Position numbers and translations under genes: made by a program. A DNA stretch of 64,000 bases from Nocardia macrotermitis (lineage in GTDB: Bacteria; Actinomycetota; Actinomycetes; Mycobacteriales; Mycobacteriaceae): positions 124,001-188,000 of the forward strand of contig NZ_WEGK01000011.1 in assembly GCF_009604405.1 (NCBI RefSeq), written 5' to 3'. Positions 41,361 to 50,010 of the stretch are shown here, piece by piece. The first letter of the stretch is position 1; each line of letters opens with the position of its first letter. Under the pieces are notes generated by a model. That model was not told where the DNA came from, searched no databases, and saw nothing but the letters and a program-made list of their open reading frames with translations.

Positions 41361-42365
41361 ATGACGGATCTGAAGTCCGCGCTCACCGACAAGGCGTATG
41401 CGGCCGGATGGCGGCTGGTCCGGGCGCTGCCCGAGGGGACGGCGCGGCGGTGGTTCGATCGCGGCGGCGACTGGGCGGGCAACCGCGCGAACCGGGCCGC
41501 GCATCGCACCGGGAATCCGAATCAGTTGCGGCGCAACCTGGCCCGGGTGCTCGGTGTGGCACCCGCCGCGGTTCCCGACGAGTTGATCCGCGCGAGTATG
41601 CGTTCGTACGCCCGGTACTGGCGCGAGGCGTTCCGGCTGCCGAGCATGGATCACGCGGCCATCGGGGCGCTGCACGTGGAGCAGGTGGAGAACCTGCACG
41701 CGGCGCTGGCGTTGGGACGCGGTGTGGTGCTCGCGCTGCCGCATTCGGGCAACTGGGATATGGCCGGGGTGTGGCTGGTGCAGAACAACGGCACCTTCGC
41801 CACGGTGGCCGAGCGGCTCGAACCGGAGTCGCTGTTCGAACGTTTCGTGGAGTATCGGGAGAGCCTGGGATTCGAGGTGTTCCCGCTCACCGGCGGTGAG
41901 CAGCCGCCGTTCGCGCAGCTCGCGGATCGCCTGCGGCACAACGGGGTGGTGTGCCTGATGGGGGAGCGCGACCTGACGGGCAAGGGTGTTCCGGTGACCA
42001 TGTTCGGCGAGCGCACCTGGCTGCCCGCGGGCGCGGCCAAACTCGCCATCGAGACGGGAGCCGCGCTGATCCCGGTGCACTGCTGGTTCACCACCGACGC
42101 CGCCGGGCACGAGTCCTGGGGTATGAAAACCGAAGCGGCACTGGACACTTCGGTCGGTGTCGCGGCGACCACCCAGGCGCTGGCGGATCGGTTCGCGGCC
42201 AATATCGCCGCACATCCCGCCGACTGGCACATGCTCCAGCCGCTGTGGGAGGCCGACCTGTCCGAGGCCCGGCTGGCCCGCATCGCCGCCGCGCAGGCCG
42301 GACGCACCGTGAATCCGTTGTCGCACAGCGAGATTCGCGCGGTACCCGGCGACGGCGCGTCATGA
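41361..42365 (+). CDS. patA: Phosphatidylinositol mannoside acyltransferase
   Basis: This 334-residue protein of the LpxL/HtrB-like acyltransferase group has the HxxxxD motif in LALPHSGNWDMAGVW and a second conserved Glu region in VCLMGERDLTGKGVPVTMFG. PatA (Rv2611c) palmitoylates the mannose of PIM1/PIM2 on the inner face of the membrane. The stop overlaps the pimA start (ATGA at 42362-42365), so the acyltransferase and mannosyltransferase are made together. Confidence 0.93.
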   Translation: MTDLKSALTDKAYAAGWRLVRALPEGTARRWFDRGGDWAGNRANRAAHRTGNPNQLRRNLARVLGVAPAAVPDELIRASMRSYARYWREAFRLPSMDHAAIGALHVEQVENLHAALALGRGVVLALPHSGNWDMAGVWLVQNNGTFATVAERLEPESLFERFVEYRESLGFEVFPLTGGEQPPFAQLADRLRHNGVVCLMGERDLTGKGVPVTMFGERTWLPAGAAKLAIETGAALIPVHCWFTTDAAGHESWGMKTEAALDTSVGVAATTQALADRFAANIAAHPADWHMLQPLWEADLSEARLARIAAAQAGRTVNPLSHSEIRAVPGDGAS

Positions 42366-43486
42366 GGATCGGCATGGTCTGCCCGTACTCGTTCGACGTG
42401 CCGGGCGGCGTGCAGTCCCATGTCGTGGAGTTGGCGCAGGTGCTGATCGAACGCGGGCACCGGGTCAGCGTGCTCGCCCCGGCCGCCGACGACACGCCGC
42501 TGCCGGACTTCGTGGTCTCGGCCGGTAAAGCGGTCGCGATCCCGTACAACGGCTCGGTGGCGCGATTGTCCTTCGGACCCACGGCCTACAGCCGGTTGCG
42601 GCGCTGGATCGCCGAGGGTGACTTCGACGTGCTGCACATCCACGAGCCCAACGCGCCGAGCCTGTCGATGCTCGCGCTGAAGGTCGCCGAGGGGCCGATC
42701 GTCGCGACCTTCCACACCTCGACCACGAAGTCCCTGGTGCTGAGCACCTTTCAGGGGGTGCTGCGGCCGTACCACGAGAAGATCAGCGGCCGGATCGCGG
42801 TCTCGGAACTGGCCCGGCGCTGGCAGGTGGAGGCGCTGGGCGGGGACGCGGTGGAGATCCCGAACGGGGTGGACGTGCCCGCGTTCGCGCACGCGCCGCT
42901 GCTGGGCGGCTATCCGCGTGCGGGCAGGACCGTGCTGTTCCTGGGCCGCTACGACGAACCACGCAAGGGGATGGCGGTGCTGCTGGGCGCGTTGCCCGCG
43001 CTGGTGCGGCGGCATCCGGGGGTGCAGATCCTGATCGTCGGGCGCGGTGACGAGGAGCGATTGCGGCGCGAGGCCGGGGCGCACGCCGCGCATCTGCGCT
43101 TCCTCGGGCAGGTCTCGGACGAGGACAAGGCTTCGGCGATGCGCAGTGCCGAGGTGTACTGCGCGCCCAATCTCGGCGGCGAGAGTTTCGGCATCGTGCT
43201 GGTGGAGGCGATGGCCGCCGGAACCGCCGTGGTGGCAAGCGAATTGGACGCGTTCCGGCGGGTGCTGCGGGACGGTGCGGCGGGAATGCTGGTGCCGGTG
43301 GGGGATTCGGCGGCACTGGCCGAGGCGCTGAACGAACTCCTCGCCGATCGCGCCCGCCGGCAGGAGTTGATCCGGGCGGCGAATCAGGTCGTGGGGGAAT
43401 ATGATTGGCCGGTCGTGGCCGAACAGATTCTGCGGGTGTACGAGACGGTCACGGTCGGTGACACCCGGGTCAGGACCGCCGGATGA
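42362..43486 (+). CDS. pimA: Phosphatidylinositol alpha-mannosyltransferase
   Basis: This 374-residue GT4 glycosyltransferase begins MRIGMVCPYSFDVPGGVQSH, the conserved PimA N-terminus with the Gly-Gly loop and acceptor-binding region. The C-lobe has FLGRYDEPRKGMAVLLGALP and the nucleotide-sugar motif GGESFGIVLVEAMAAGTAVV (E-x7-E). PimA transfers mannose from GDP-mannose to the 2-position of phosphatidylinositol, the committed step to PIMs and lipoarabinomannan. It is coupled to patA before and to the Nudix gene after by 4-bp overlaps. Confidence 0.95.
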   Translation: MRIGMVCPYSFDVPGGVQSHVVELAQVLIERGHRVSVLAPAADDTPLPDFVVSAGKAVAIPYNGSVARLSFGPTAYSRLRRWIAEGDFDVLHIHEPNAPSLSMLALKVAEGPIVATFHTSTTKSLVLSTFQGVLRPYHEKISGRIAVSELARRWQVEALGGDAVEIPNGVDVPAFAHAPLLGGYPRAGRTVLFLGRYDEPRKGMAVLLGALPALVRRHPGVQILIVGRGDEERLRREAGAHAAHLRFLGQVSDEDKASAMRSAEVYCAPNLGGESFGIVLVEAMAAGTAVVASELDAFRRVLRDGAAGMLVPVGDSAALAEALNELLADRARRQELIRAANQVVGEYDWPVVAEQILRVYETVTVGDTRVRTAG

Positions 43487-44529
43487 TCACCTTCTCCGCC
43501 ACCACGATCCTCGTCCTCGCGCTGATCGCGGCGTTGATCGTCGCGGCGGGCGTGTGGGCGTACTCCACGGCCAATCGGCTGGACCGGCTGCACGTGCGCG
43601 GCGATCAGGCCCGTGACGCGCTGGAGGCGGCGTTGTCGCGGCGCGCGGTGGTGGCCCGTACGGTGGCCATCTCGATGACCGGACCCGCCGCCGATCCGGC
43701 CGTCGCCGAACGATCGAAACGCCTTGTCGCACTGGCGGATCGGGCCGAACGCGCGGACTGGCGCAGCCGCGAGACCGCCGAGAACCAACTCGCGGCGGCA
43801 CTCTCGGCGCTGGACATCACGCAGCTGCGCCCGCAACTGGTCGCCGAACTGGCCGACGCCGAGGCACGAGTGCTGATCGCGCGACGTTTCCACAACGACG
43901 CCGTCCGCGACACCCTGGCCCTGCGCACCAGGCGTCCGGTGCGGCTGCTGCACCTGGGCGGTACCGCGCCGCTGCCCACCTACTTCGAGATCGCCGAACG
44001 CGTCACGCCCGCCGCCACCACCGGCCTGGACGTGGACACCGTGCGCACCTCCGCACGGGTGATCCTGCTCGACGAACAGGACCGGGTGCTGCTGCTGCGC
44101 GGCCACGACCCGCAGACCCCGGACATGCCGTTCTGGTTCACCGTCGGCGGCGGCATCGAGCCGGGGGAGACCCTGCGCACCGCGGCGGTCCGCGAACTCT
44201 GGGAGGAAACCGGATTCGCGCTGGACTCCTCGCTGCTGCGCGGCCCGCTGTGGCGGCGGGTGGCGGTGTTCCCGTTCGATGGCGAGCTGATCCGCTCCGA
44301 GGAGTTGTTCTTCGTCGCCCGGACCAAGACCTTCACCCCCTCGGCCGCCGATCCCACGGCCTGGGAACGCCACTGCGTTACCGCGAACAAATGGTGCACC
44401 CCCGAGGACATCGCCGAACTGGACCGCGAGGGCGAAACGGTCTACCCGTACCACCTGGATCAGCTACTGCCCGAAGCGATTACCGCGTCCGCCGCGCTCA
44501 CCGACCCCGAGGTCCGCTCGATCCGCTAG
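43483..44529 (+). CDS. Membrane-anchored LemA/Nudix-domain protein
   Basis: This 348-residue protein begins with one membrane helix (TILVLALIAALIVAAGVWAY), then a helical LemA-like region to about residue 175. A Nudix hydrolase domain follows with the box GGGIEPGETLRTAAVRELWE plus ETGF (GX5EX7REUXEEXGU complete). M. tuberculosis Rv2609c has the same place and design. The enzyme should cleave a nucleoside diphosphate derivative near the membrane, perhaps a by-product or GDP-sugar of the PIM pathway. The substrate is not proven by sequence. Confidence 0.88.
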   Translation: MITFSATTILVLALIAALIVAAGVWAYSTANRLDRLHVRGDQARDALEAALSRRAVVARTVAISMTGPAADPAVAERSKRLVALADRAERADWRSRETAENQLAAALSALDITQLRPQLVAELADAEARVLIARRFHNDAVRDTLALRTRRPVRLLHLGGTAPLPTYFEIAERVTPAATTGLDVDTVRTSARVILLDEQDRVLLLRGHDPQTPDMPFWFTVGGGIEPGETLRTAAVRELWEETGFALDSSLLRGPLWRRVAVFPFDGELIRSEELFFVARTKTFTPSAADPTAWERHCVTANKWCTPEDIAELDREGETVYPYHLDQLLPEAITASAALTDPEVRSIR

Positions 44530-44685
44530 GCCGCCCGGCGCCCGGATCGGCAACTGCTCACGGCGTGCCGAGCACGCGGCCGAACGCGATGAGCTGCAAC
44601 CGGACTCGGTGATCCCGGTGTGCCTGCGCGGTGACAAGGATCCGCTGATCGCCGCAACGGGGCTGGACGACATCGGATCGGGAGG

Positions 44686-45447
44686 TCAGAAGGTGAACTG
44701 GTTGCCGTAGGCGGTGGTCTGCACGCTGCCCTGGGCGGTGGCGACGGTGGTGGTCACGAACGGGATCGCGGCGACGGGTGAGGCGCACTGGGAGATGTTC
44801 AGCGCGGCGTTGTTGAAGGTCAGGTGGTAGGGGAAACGGGTCTTGCTGTCCAGGTTGGCGGTCGCGGTGGTCGCCGTGGTGACCTGGCCGGGTTCGATTG
44901 TCGTGCCGAGGGATTGGCTCATGCCGAGCGATCCGCCGACGCTGGGTCCGAGATCCGCCGAGGGGGCGGTGCCAGCGCCCGGCGGCGTGACCGGGGTGGG
45001 CGGATTCCCCGGGGCGGGTGGATTGGTCGAAGTGGGGGTGGGCGTGGCGCTCGGGGTGTTGAGCGTCAGACTCGGCGACACGCTCGCGTCCAGGCCCTGA
45101 TTCGGTGAGATACCCACCGAGACGCCCCCGGCCGCGCTGATCCCGCAGCCCAGCAGGAAGCCCGCGATCGCGCTGCCGGAGGTGATCGGCGCGCCGGTGA
45201 CCGTGACCGAGTAGTCGCCGCTGACCTGGGTGGCGTGCGAGAACGTCATCATCACGTTCGGCGTCCGATCGCCCGGCGGCGCCGCCGCGATGCGATCGAC
45301 CGAGGCGTGCAGGTGCACACCCGAGCCGTCGGTGTCGGCGGTACTGATGTGCTGTGCGTGCGCGAGCCAGGGGCCAGCCGCCCACAGCCCGAGTGCCAGC
45401 ACGCTCGCCGCGGCGACGGGCGCGATGAGGGTGAACGAGCATCGCAT
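44686..45447 (-). CDS. MspA-family porin-like secreted protein
   Basis: This 253-residue protein has a signal peptide (FTLIAPVAAASVLALGLWAA, cleavage near AHA-Q). MspA-type features are SGSAIAGFLLGCGISAAGGV and, near the end, TIEPGQVTTATTATANLD with HLTFNNAALNISQCASP. A Pro/Thr/Ala-rich insert of about 40 residues (SATPTPTSTNPPAPG) splits the domain, which is unlike M. smegmatis MspA. MspA forms octameric channels in the mycolic acid outer membrane. Two cysteines may form a disulfide. The ATG at 45447 was chosen from the signal peptide. It is convergent with the pimA operon. Confidence 0.78.
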   Translation of the reverse strand: MRCSFTLIAPVAAASVLALGLWAAGPWLAHAQHISTADTDGSGVHLHASVDRIAAAPPGDRTPNVMMTFSHATQVSGDYSVTVTGAPITSGSAIAGFLLGCGISAAGGVSVGISPNQGLDASVSPSLTLNTPSATPTPTSTNPPAPGNPPTPVTPPGAGTAPSADLGPSVGGSLGMSQSLGTTIEPGQVTTATTATANLDSKTRFPYHLTFNNAALNISQCASPVAAIPFVTTTVATAQGSVQTTAYGNQFTF

Positions 45448-45610
45448 GGCGAATCCTGTTCTCGAAGCGGACGTGCGGAACGCGGTTTCCGGAGAGCGGG
45501 ACGTGCGGCAGTCAGCGGCCATCATAGGTGCGAATTTCCGCTGCGCCGGTACCCTCGGCCGTGTCGCGACCTGCGGATTCACCGTCGTGAGCCGGTCGTA
45601 CGACCACGAG

Positions 45611-45634
45611 CCCCGGACACGGGCGCGTCCGGGG
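45611..45634 (-). terminator. Hairpin terminator of the exporter operon
   Basis: CCCCGGAC (45611-45618) pairs perfectly with GTCCGGGG (45627-45634), 21 bp beyond the stop of the DrrB-like gene. Confidence 0.65.
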
Positions 45635-45655
45635 TGAATCGTGTTGCGGCCGTGA

Positions 45656-46441
45656 TCAGTCCGTGGTGCGTCGCCGGAACAGCACGGTCGCGCACGCGTA
45701 TCCGGTCAATCCGATCCCCGCGCACCAGGCGATCGCGAGCAGGGCGTTGTTCCCGACCGGCGTGCCCATCAGCAATCCGCGCACCGTCTCGTTCACCGGT
45801 GTGACCGGCTGATACCGGGCGAATCCGCGCAACCAGGCGGGCATCGTCTCCGGCGGGACGAACGCGCTGCTCACATACGGCAGGAACATGAACGCGAAGG
45901 TGAATCCGTTGGCGGCCTCGGGATTCGGCGCGAGCACCCCCAGCGCGGCGGCGATCCAGGACAGTGCCAGCACGAACACCACCACCACGCCCAGCACGCC
46001 GAGCCAGCGCACCGGATCGGTCGTCGGCCGGAATCCCAGCGCCACGGCCACCAGGATCACGATCGCGGTGGTGACGACATTGCGCAGCACGCTCTCGGCG
46101 ACGTGGCCGGTCAGCAGCGCCGCGCGGCCCACGGCCATGGTGCGGAACCGGTCCACGATGCCGTTGTGCAGATCGGTGCAGACGCTCACCGCCGTGGTCG
46201 CGGACCCGAAACCCGCGCACATCAGCAGAATTCCGGGCACCACGTAGTCGACGTAGTTGCCGGAGACCTTCATCGCCCCGCCGAAGACGTAGACGAACAT
46301 CAGCAGGATCAGCACCGGCACCGCGATCGTCATGATCATGGTGTCGGGGCTGTGCAGGGTGCGACGCAGGTTGCGGCCCAGCATGGTCGCCGAATCCTGT
46401 GCCGCGCGAACGGGATTGCGCGGAGCCGTGGTGGTGGTCAT
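45656..46441 (-). CDS. ABC-2 type permease, DrrB-like
   Basis: This 261-residue integral membrane protein has six predicted helices: IMTIAVPVLILLMFVYVFGG, YVVPGILLMCAGFGSATTAV, VVTTAIVILVAVALGF, WLGVLGVVVVFVLALSWIAA and two more. The ABC-2 signature region GLLMGTPVGNNALLAIAWC lies near the C-terminus. It partners the ATPase encoded upstream (stop/start overlap at 46438-46441) in a drug or lipid exporter of the daunorubicin-resistance (DrrAB) type. The cargo is unknown. Confidence 0.9.
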   Translation of the reverse strand: MTTTTAPRNPVRAAQDSATMLGRNLRRTLHSPDTMIMTIAVPVLILLMFVYVFGGAMKVSGNYVDYVVPGILLMCAGFGSATTAVSVCTDLHNGIVDRFRTMAVGRAALLTGHVAESVLRNVVTTAIVILVAVALGFRPTTDPVRWLGVLGVVVVFVLALSWIAAALGVLAPNPEAANGFTFAFMFLPYVSSAFVPPETMPAWLRGFARYQPVTPVNETVRGLLMGTPVGNNALLAIAWCAGIGLTGYACATVLFRRRTTD

Positions 46442-47403
46442 CGTTCGGCGACCTCTGCTGCGGTGGGACGGACGGAGGGGTGACCGGTCAGGGCGAAGAA
46501 CACGTCGTCCAGATCGGGGGTGTGGATGGTGAGCCGGTCGATGGTGACGGCGTGGTCGTCGAATCGATCGAGCAGGCGTTTGAGGTCCTCGACGCTGCCG
46601 TTCGAGGGAATCTGCAGGGCCAGTTCGTCGAGATCGGCTTCGGCTCCGGGCAGGGCCCGGGTGGCGGCGGTGAGTCCGTGGTGGTCGGCGAATCCGAGCC
46701 GGATATGTCCGCCGGGCGCGAGCTGTTTCAGTTCGGCCGCGGTGCCCTCGGCGACGATCGCGCCGCCGTCCAGCACCGCGATGCGGTCCGCGAGCTGATC
46801 GGCCTCCTCCAGATACTGGGTGGTCAGGAAGATGGTGACGCCGTCGGCGACCAGGCCGCGGATGATCGCCCACAGCTCGCGGCGGCTGCGCGGATCCAGG
46901 CCGGTGGTGGGTTCGTCCAGAAACAGGATCCGGGGCGCGCCCATCAGGCTCATCGCCAGATCCAGCCGCCTGCGCATGCCGCCGGAGTAGGCCCCGGCGC
47001 GGGTGCGGGCGGCCTCGGTCAGGTCGAACTGTTCGAGCAGCCGGGTCGTGCGAGCGGTGGTCTCGGCGCGACCCAGGTGCAGCAGGCGCGCGACCAATCG
47101 CAGATTCTGTTCGCCGCTGAGCACCTCGTCGACGGCGGAGTACTGGCCGGTGACGCCGATGATCGCGCGCACCGCGTCGGGTTCGCGGGCCGGGTCGTGG
47201 CCGCCGACGCGGACCGCGCCGCCGTCCGCGGTGCTCAGGGTGGCGAGGATGCGGACCATGGTGGTCTTCCCGGCCCCGTTCGGGCCGAGTAGCGAAAAGG
47301 TCGTTCCCGCGGCGACTTCCAGGTCGATGCCGTTCAGCACGACGTGGTCGCCGAAGGATTTGGTCAGTCCGGTGACGCTGATCGCGGACTGGATTCGGGT
47401 CAT
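46438..47403 (-). CDS. ABC transporter ATPase, DrrA-like
   Basis: This 321-residue ATPase has Walker A LLGPNGAGKTTMVRILATLS, signature YSGGMRRRLDLAMSL, Walker B ILFLDEPTTGLDP and the His switch in FLTTQYLEEADQLADR. The C-terminal 90 residues are the DrrA-type extension that couples to the permease. The GGGGGG ribosome binding site lies 6 bp before the ATG. The gene diverges from the TetR at 47516, and the gap carries two palindromes, so the exporter is probably induced when the TetR releases DNA. Confidence 0.92.
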   Translation of the reverse strand: MTRIQSAISVTGLTKSFGDHVVLNGIDLEVAAGTTFSLLGPNGAGKTTMVRILATLSTADGGAVRVGGHDPAREPDAVRAIIGVTGQYSAVDEVLSGEQNLRLVARLLHLGRAETTARTTRLLEQFDLTEAARTRAGAYSGGMRRRLDLAMSLMGAPRILFLDEPTTGLDPRSRRELWAIIRGLVADGVTIFLTTQYLEEADQLADRIAVLDGGAIVAEGTAAELKQLAPGGHIRLGFADHHGLTAATRALPGAEADLDELALQIPSNGSVEDLKRLLDRFDDHAVTIDRLTIHTPDLDDVFFALTGHPSVRPTAAEVAER

Positions 47404-47427
47404 CGTGGACCCCCCGTTCTGGAAACT

Positions 47428-47464
47428 GTTTATGGAATAAACTATGTGTAGAGCGTACACAGTT
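47428..47464. promoter_or_regulatory. Paired palindromes, probable TetR operator
   Basis: GTTTAT-GGA-ATAAAC (47428-47442) is a perfect palindrome, directly followed by AACTATGTGTA-GAGCG-TACACAGTT (47440-47464), a second inverted repeat. They lie in the 112-bp gap between the exporter operon and its divergent TetR gene, over the likely promoters. Binding by that TetR is inferred. Confidence 0.65.
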
Positions 47465-47515
47465 TTTTCGGGAGGGCAAGATGGTCGGGAGGATGACAAT
47501 CGATCGGAGATCTTG

Positions 47516-48289
47516 ATGGAGACGCCCGGCCCGCGGACCGGTCCGCTGCCCGCGTCGGTCGAACTGCTGTGGGGTCTGCGCGGTCCCGGCGGCAGGGGGC
47601 CGCGACGCGGGCTGAGTCTCGAGCAGATCGTCGAGGCGGCGGTGGTGATCGGCGATGCCGACGGCTTCGGCGCGATCTCGATGAGCCGCATCGCCAAGGA
47701 ACTCGGCTTCACCACGATGTCGCTGTACCGCTACGTGGACACCAAGGACACTCTGGTCGCGCTGCTGTTCGACCGGGTGCTGAGCGAACCGCCCGCTATC
47801 GCGCCCGGACTGCCCTGGCGTGCGGGACTCGAGGAATGGGCGTGGGGCCAGTTCCGCTCGATCCGGCGGCATCCGTGGTGGATCGACATCCCGCTGTCCA
47901 CCCCGCCGATGGGGCCGAATCAGACCGCCTGGCTCGAGGCGGGGCTGCGCACGCTCGCCGACACCCCGTTTCCCGAACCGATCAGACTGCAATTGCTGCT
48001 GAATCTGTCGCTGTACGTGATGGGCCGGATGCGCTACGTGCGGGACATGTCCGAGGCGGCCACGGGGGACAGCGACTACACCGAGGTCATGGCGCGGGTG
48101 CTGGATCCCGACCGTTATCCCGCCTTGACGGCGGCGCTGCGCAACCAGTCCTTCGATTCCGACGAAGTGGATTGGGCGGAAGCGGATTTCGGCTTCGCGC
48201 TCGCGCGCCTGCTGGACGGGTACGACCAGTTCCTGCGCAGGTTCACCGCCGCCGCGGACGGTGCCGATGATGGAATGGCAAGTCCGTGA
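47516..48289 (+). CDS. TetR-family repressor of the exporter operon
   Basis: This 257-residue regulator has the HTH LSLEQIVEAAVVIGDADGFG, then AISMSRIAKELGFTTMSLYR, followed by YVDTKDTLVALLFDRVL. The long C-terminal part (about 170 residues with many Trp/Pro residues such as RRHPWWIDIPLSTPPMGPNQ) belongs to the TetR_C class found with DrrAB exporters. GGAGATCTTG precedes the ATG. The 30-residue N-terminal extension before the HTH is common in this class. Confidence 0.87.
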   Translation: METPGPRTGPLPASVELLWGLRGPGGRGPRRGLSLEQIVEAAVVIGDADGFGAISMSRIAKELGFTTMSLYRYVDTKDTLVALLFDRVLSEPPAIAPGLPWRAGLEEWAWGQFRSIRRHPWWIDIPLSTPPMGPNQTAWLEAGLRTLADTPFPEPIRLQLLLNLSLYVMGRMRYVRDMSEAATGDSDYTEVMARVLDPDRYPALTAALRNQSFDSDEVDWAEADFGFALARLLDGYDQFLRRFTAAADGADDGMASP

Positions 48290-48415
48290 ACGTCATTCGT
48301 CTCGTGCACGGCCGCATCCGGTGAATCCTCGTGAGATATCCCATCTTCCGATATGGTCGAGGCGCGGTTCACCACCCGTGCTTACGGTGAACCGGATGTG
48401 TGGAGGTGAACACTT

Positions 48416-48517
48416 GTGACCATGTCCTATCTGCTGCACGACTTCCTGCTGCCGTACCTCGGCGAAGAGGCGGCGACCTACTGGGCGACGCTGTTCGTGA
48501 TCTCACCCGCGGGGTGA
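48416..48517 (+). CDS. Possible 33-residue hydrophobic small protein
   Basis: A GTG with a strong GGAGGTGAAC ribosome binding site begins a 33-residue frame (MTMSYLLHDFLLPYLGEEAA, then TYWATLFVISPAG). The product would be mostly hydrophobic, perhaps a membrane microprotein. It lies upstream of pdxS, so it could instead be a leader peptide. The only evidence is the ribosome binding site and the composition. Confidence 0.3.
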   Translation: MTMSYLLHDFLLPYLGEEAATYWATLFVISPAG

Positions 48518-48673
48518 TCGCATAGCGGCGCGATAGCCGAATTCCCCGTCCCGGGTTCGGGGTGTGCAGTCCAGTGCTCTTCGACTGGCTATGAAGTGGC
48601 CTGATCGGGCCGCCTAGAATCGTGTCGTTCGATCATGAACGATCCGTATTCGCCCCGCACCCAGGAGTTAGCC

Positions 48674-49576
48674 GTGACGACGCCCGAAACCGCCCCGACG
48701 ACCGGTACCGCCCGCGTGAAGCGCGGTATGGCCGAGATGCTCAAGGGCGGGGTGATCATGGACGTGGTCACCCCCGACCAGGCCAAGATCGCCGAGGACG
48801 CCGGCGCGGTGGCCGTGATGGCGCTCGAGCGGGTGCCCGCCGACATCCGCGCCCAGGGCGGCGTCTCCCGGATGAGCGATCCGGACATGATCGACGGCAT
48901 CATCGAGGCCGTCTCGATTCCGGTGATGGCCAAGGCCCGGATCGGCCACTTCGTGGAGGCGCAGATCCTGCAGAGCCTCGGCGTGGACTACATCGACGAG
49001 TCCGAGGTGCTCACGCCCGCGGACTACGCGAACCACATCGACAAGTGGAACTTCACCGTCCCGTTCGTCTGCGGCGCGACCAACCTGGGTGAGGCGCTGC
49101 GGCGAATCACCGAGGGCGCGGCCATGATTCGCTCCAAGGGCGAGGCGGGCACGGGCGATGTGTCCAACGCCACCACGCATATGCGCAAGATTCGCGGCGA
49201 GCTGCGCCGGTTGAGCTCGCTGCCCGAGGACGAGCTGTTCGTGGCGGCCAAGGAACTCCAGGCCCCCTACGAGCTGGTCCGCGAGGTCGCCGAGACCGGC
49301 AAGCTGCCGGTGGTGCTGTTCACCGCGGGCGGTATCGCCACCCCCGCCGACGCCGCGATGATGATGCAGCTCGGCGCCGAGGGCGTCTTCGTCGGCTCGG
49401 GCATCTTCAAGTCCGGCAACCCCGCCGAACGCGCGGCGGCCATCGTCAAGGCCACCACCTTCCACGACGATCCCGACGTGCTGGCCAAGGTGTCGCGCGG
49501 CCTGGGTGAGGCGATGGTCGGCATCAACGTCGAGGAGATCCCGGAGCCGCACCGGCTCGCCGAGCGCGGTTGGTAA
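48674..49576 (+). CDS. pdxS: Pyridoxal 5'-phosphate synthase, PdxS subunit
   Basis: 300 residues of a very conserved (beta/alpha)8 barrel: KRGMAEMLKGGVIMDVVTPD, RVPADIRAQGGVSRMSDP, KARIGHFVEAQILQSLGVDY, DESEVLTPAD and the phosphate-binding GAEGVFVGSGIFKSGNP. PdxS joins ribose 5-phosphate, glyceraldehyde 3-phosphate and ammonia supplied by PdxT into PLP. The GTG at 48674 was chosen because AGGAG lies 6 bp ahead; an ATG 39 bases upstream is the alternative. In M. tuberculosis tesB and pdxT follow closely; here they are 2.8 and 4.4 kb away. Confidence 0.97.
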   Translation: MTTPETAPTTGTARVKRGMAEMLKGGVIMDVVTPDQAKIAEDAGAVAVMALERVPADIRAQGGVSRMSDPDMIDGIIEAVSIPVMAKARIGHFVEAQILQSLGVDYIDESEVLTPADYANHIDKWNFTVPFVCGATNLGEALRRITEGAAMIRSKGEAGTGDVSNATTHMRKIRGELRRLSSLPEDELFVAAKELQAPYELVREVAETGKLPVVLFTAGGIATPADAAMMMQLGAEGVFVGSGIFKSGNPAERAAAIVKATTFHDDPDVLAKVSRGLGEAMVGINVEEIPEPHRLAERGW

Positions 49577-49623
49577 ACGAGTCGGGCGGGTGTCCCGATC
49601 GGTGACATCCGCCTCACCTCCGT

Positions 49624-49654
49624 CGATCCGCGCGCACTCCGTCCGCGCGGATCG
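49624..49654. terminator. Bidirectional hairpin terminator
   Basis: CGATCCGCGC (49624-49633) pairs with GCGCGGATCG (49645-49654), between the convergent pdxS and toxin genes. Confidence 0.6.
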
Positions 49655-49657
49655 GCT

Positions 49658-50008
49658 CTATTTCGTCTCGTTCGGATGGCTCGTGTGCACCTGCTCGAGG
49701 AAGACCGTGTGCTCGGCTACGTAGAACCAGATGCGCGCGGTGCCTTTCGCTGTCGGCTTGTGCTGCCAGCGTTCGTGGGACGTCCCACCTCGCTCGATGA
49801 CGCCGAGCTCGCCCTTCAGCCGGTAATTTGTCGGCGTTGTGGCGAGAGGTGTCCGCGTGAGGAAGTCCCAGGCTTCCGTCATGGGGTTGCGGATCGTCGC
49901 GACAAGGTCTTGCCACCCCTTGCGGGCGTTGGTGGTGGCGAAGCGGACCTCGTACTCGGTCTTCTTCGTGGGGCGGGGGACCAGTTCGCCCTTCTTCGCG
50001 GCTGCCAC
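49658..50008 (-). CDS. RelE/HigB-like toxin of a type II TA pair
   Basis: This 116-residue basic protein contains YEVRFATTNARKGWQDLVAT, PMTEAWDFLTRTPLATTPTN, and a Trp/Lys-rich end (RWQHKPTAKGTARIWFYVAE). This fits the ribonuclease toxins of the RelE/ParE superfamily in actinobacteria, where basic residues and a terminal beta strand bind mRNA. It starts 2 bp after the stop of the antitoxin gene, so antitoxin comes first, as in phd/yefM modules. A toxin role is inferred from family likeness and gene order. Confidence 0.68.
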   Translation of the reverse strand: MAAAKKGELVPRPTKKTEYEVRFATTNARKGWQDLVATIRNPMTEAWDFLTRTPLATTPTNYRLKGELGVIERGGTSHERWQHKPTAKGTARIWFYVAEHTVFLEQVHTSHPNETK

Positions 50009-50010
50009 GG

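Noticed and set aside
41651..43093. Long antisense open frame opposite patA/pimA
   Set aside because: Shadow of strongly GC-biased codons; the plus-strand genes match known enzymes throughout.
44530..44685. Possible gene fragment between the Nudix and porin genes
   Set aside because: One frame gives a short hydrophilic peptide (AERDELQPDSVIPVCL), but there is no start and nothing I recognise; too short to call.
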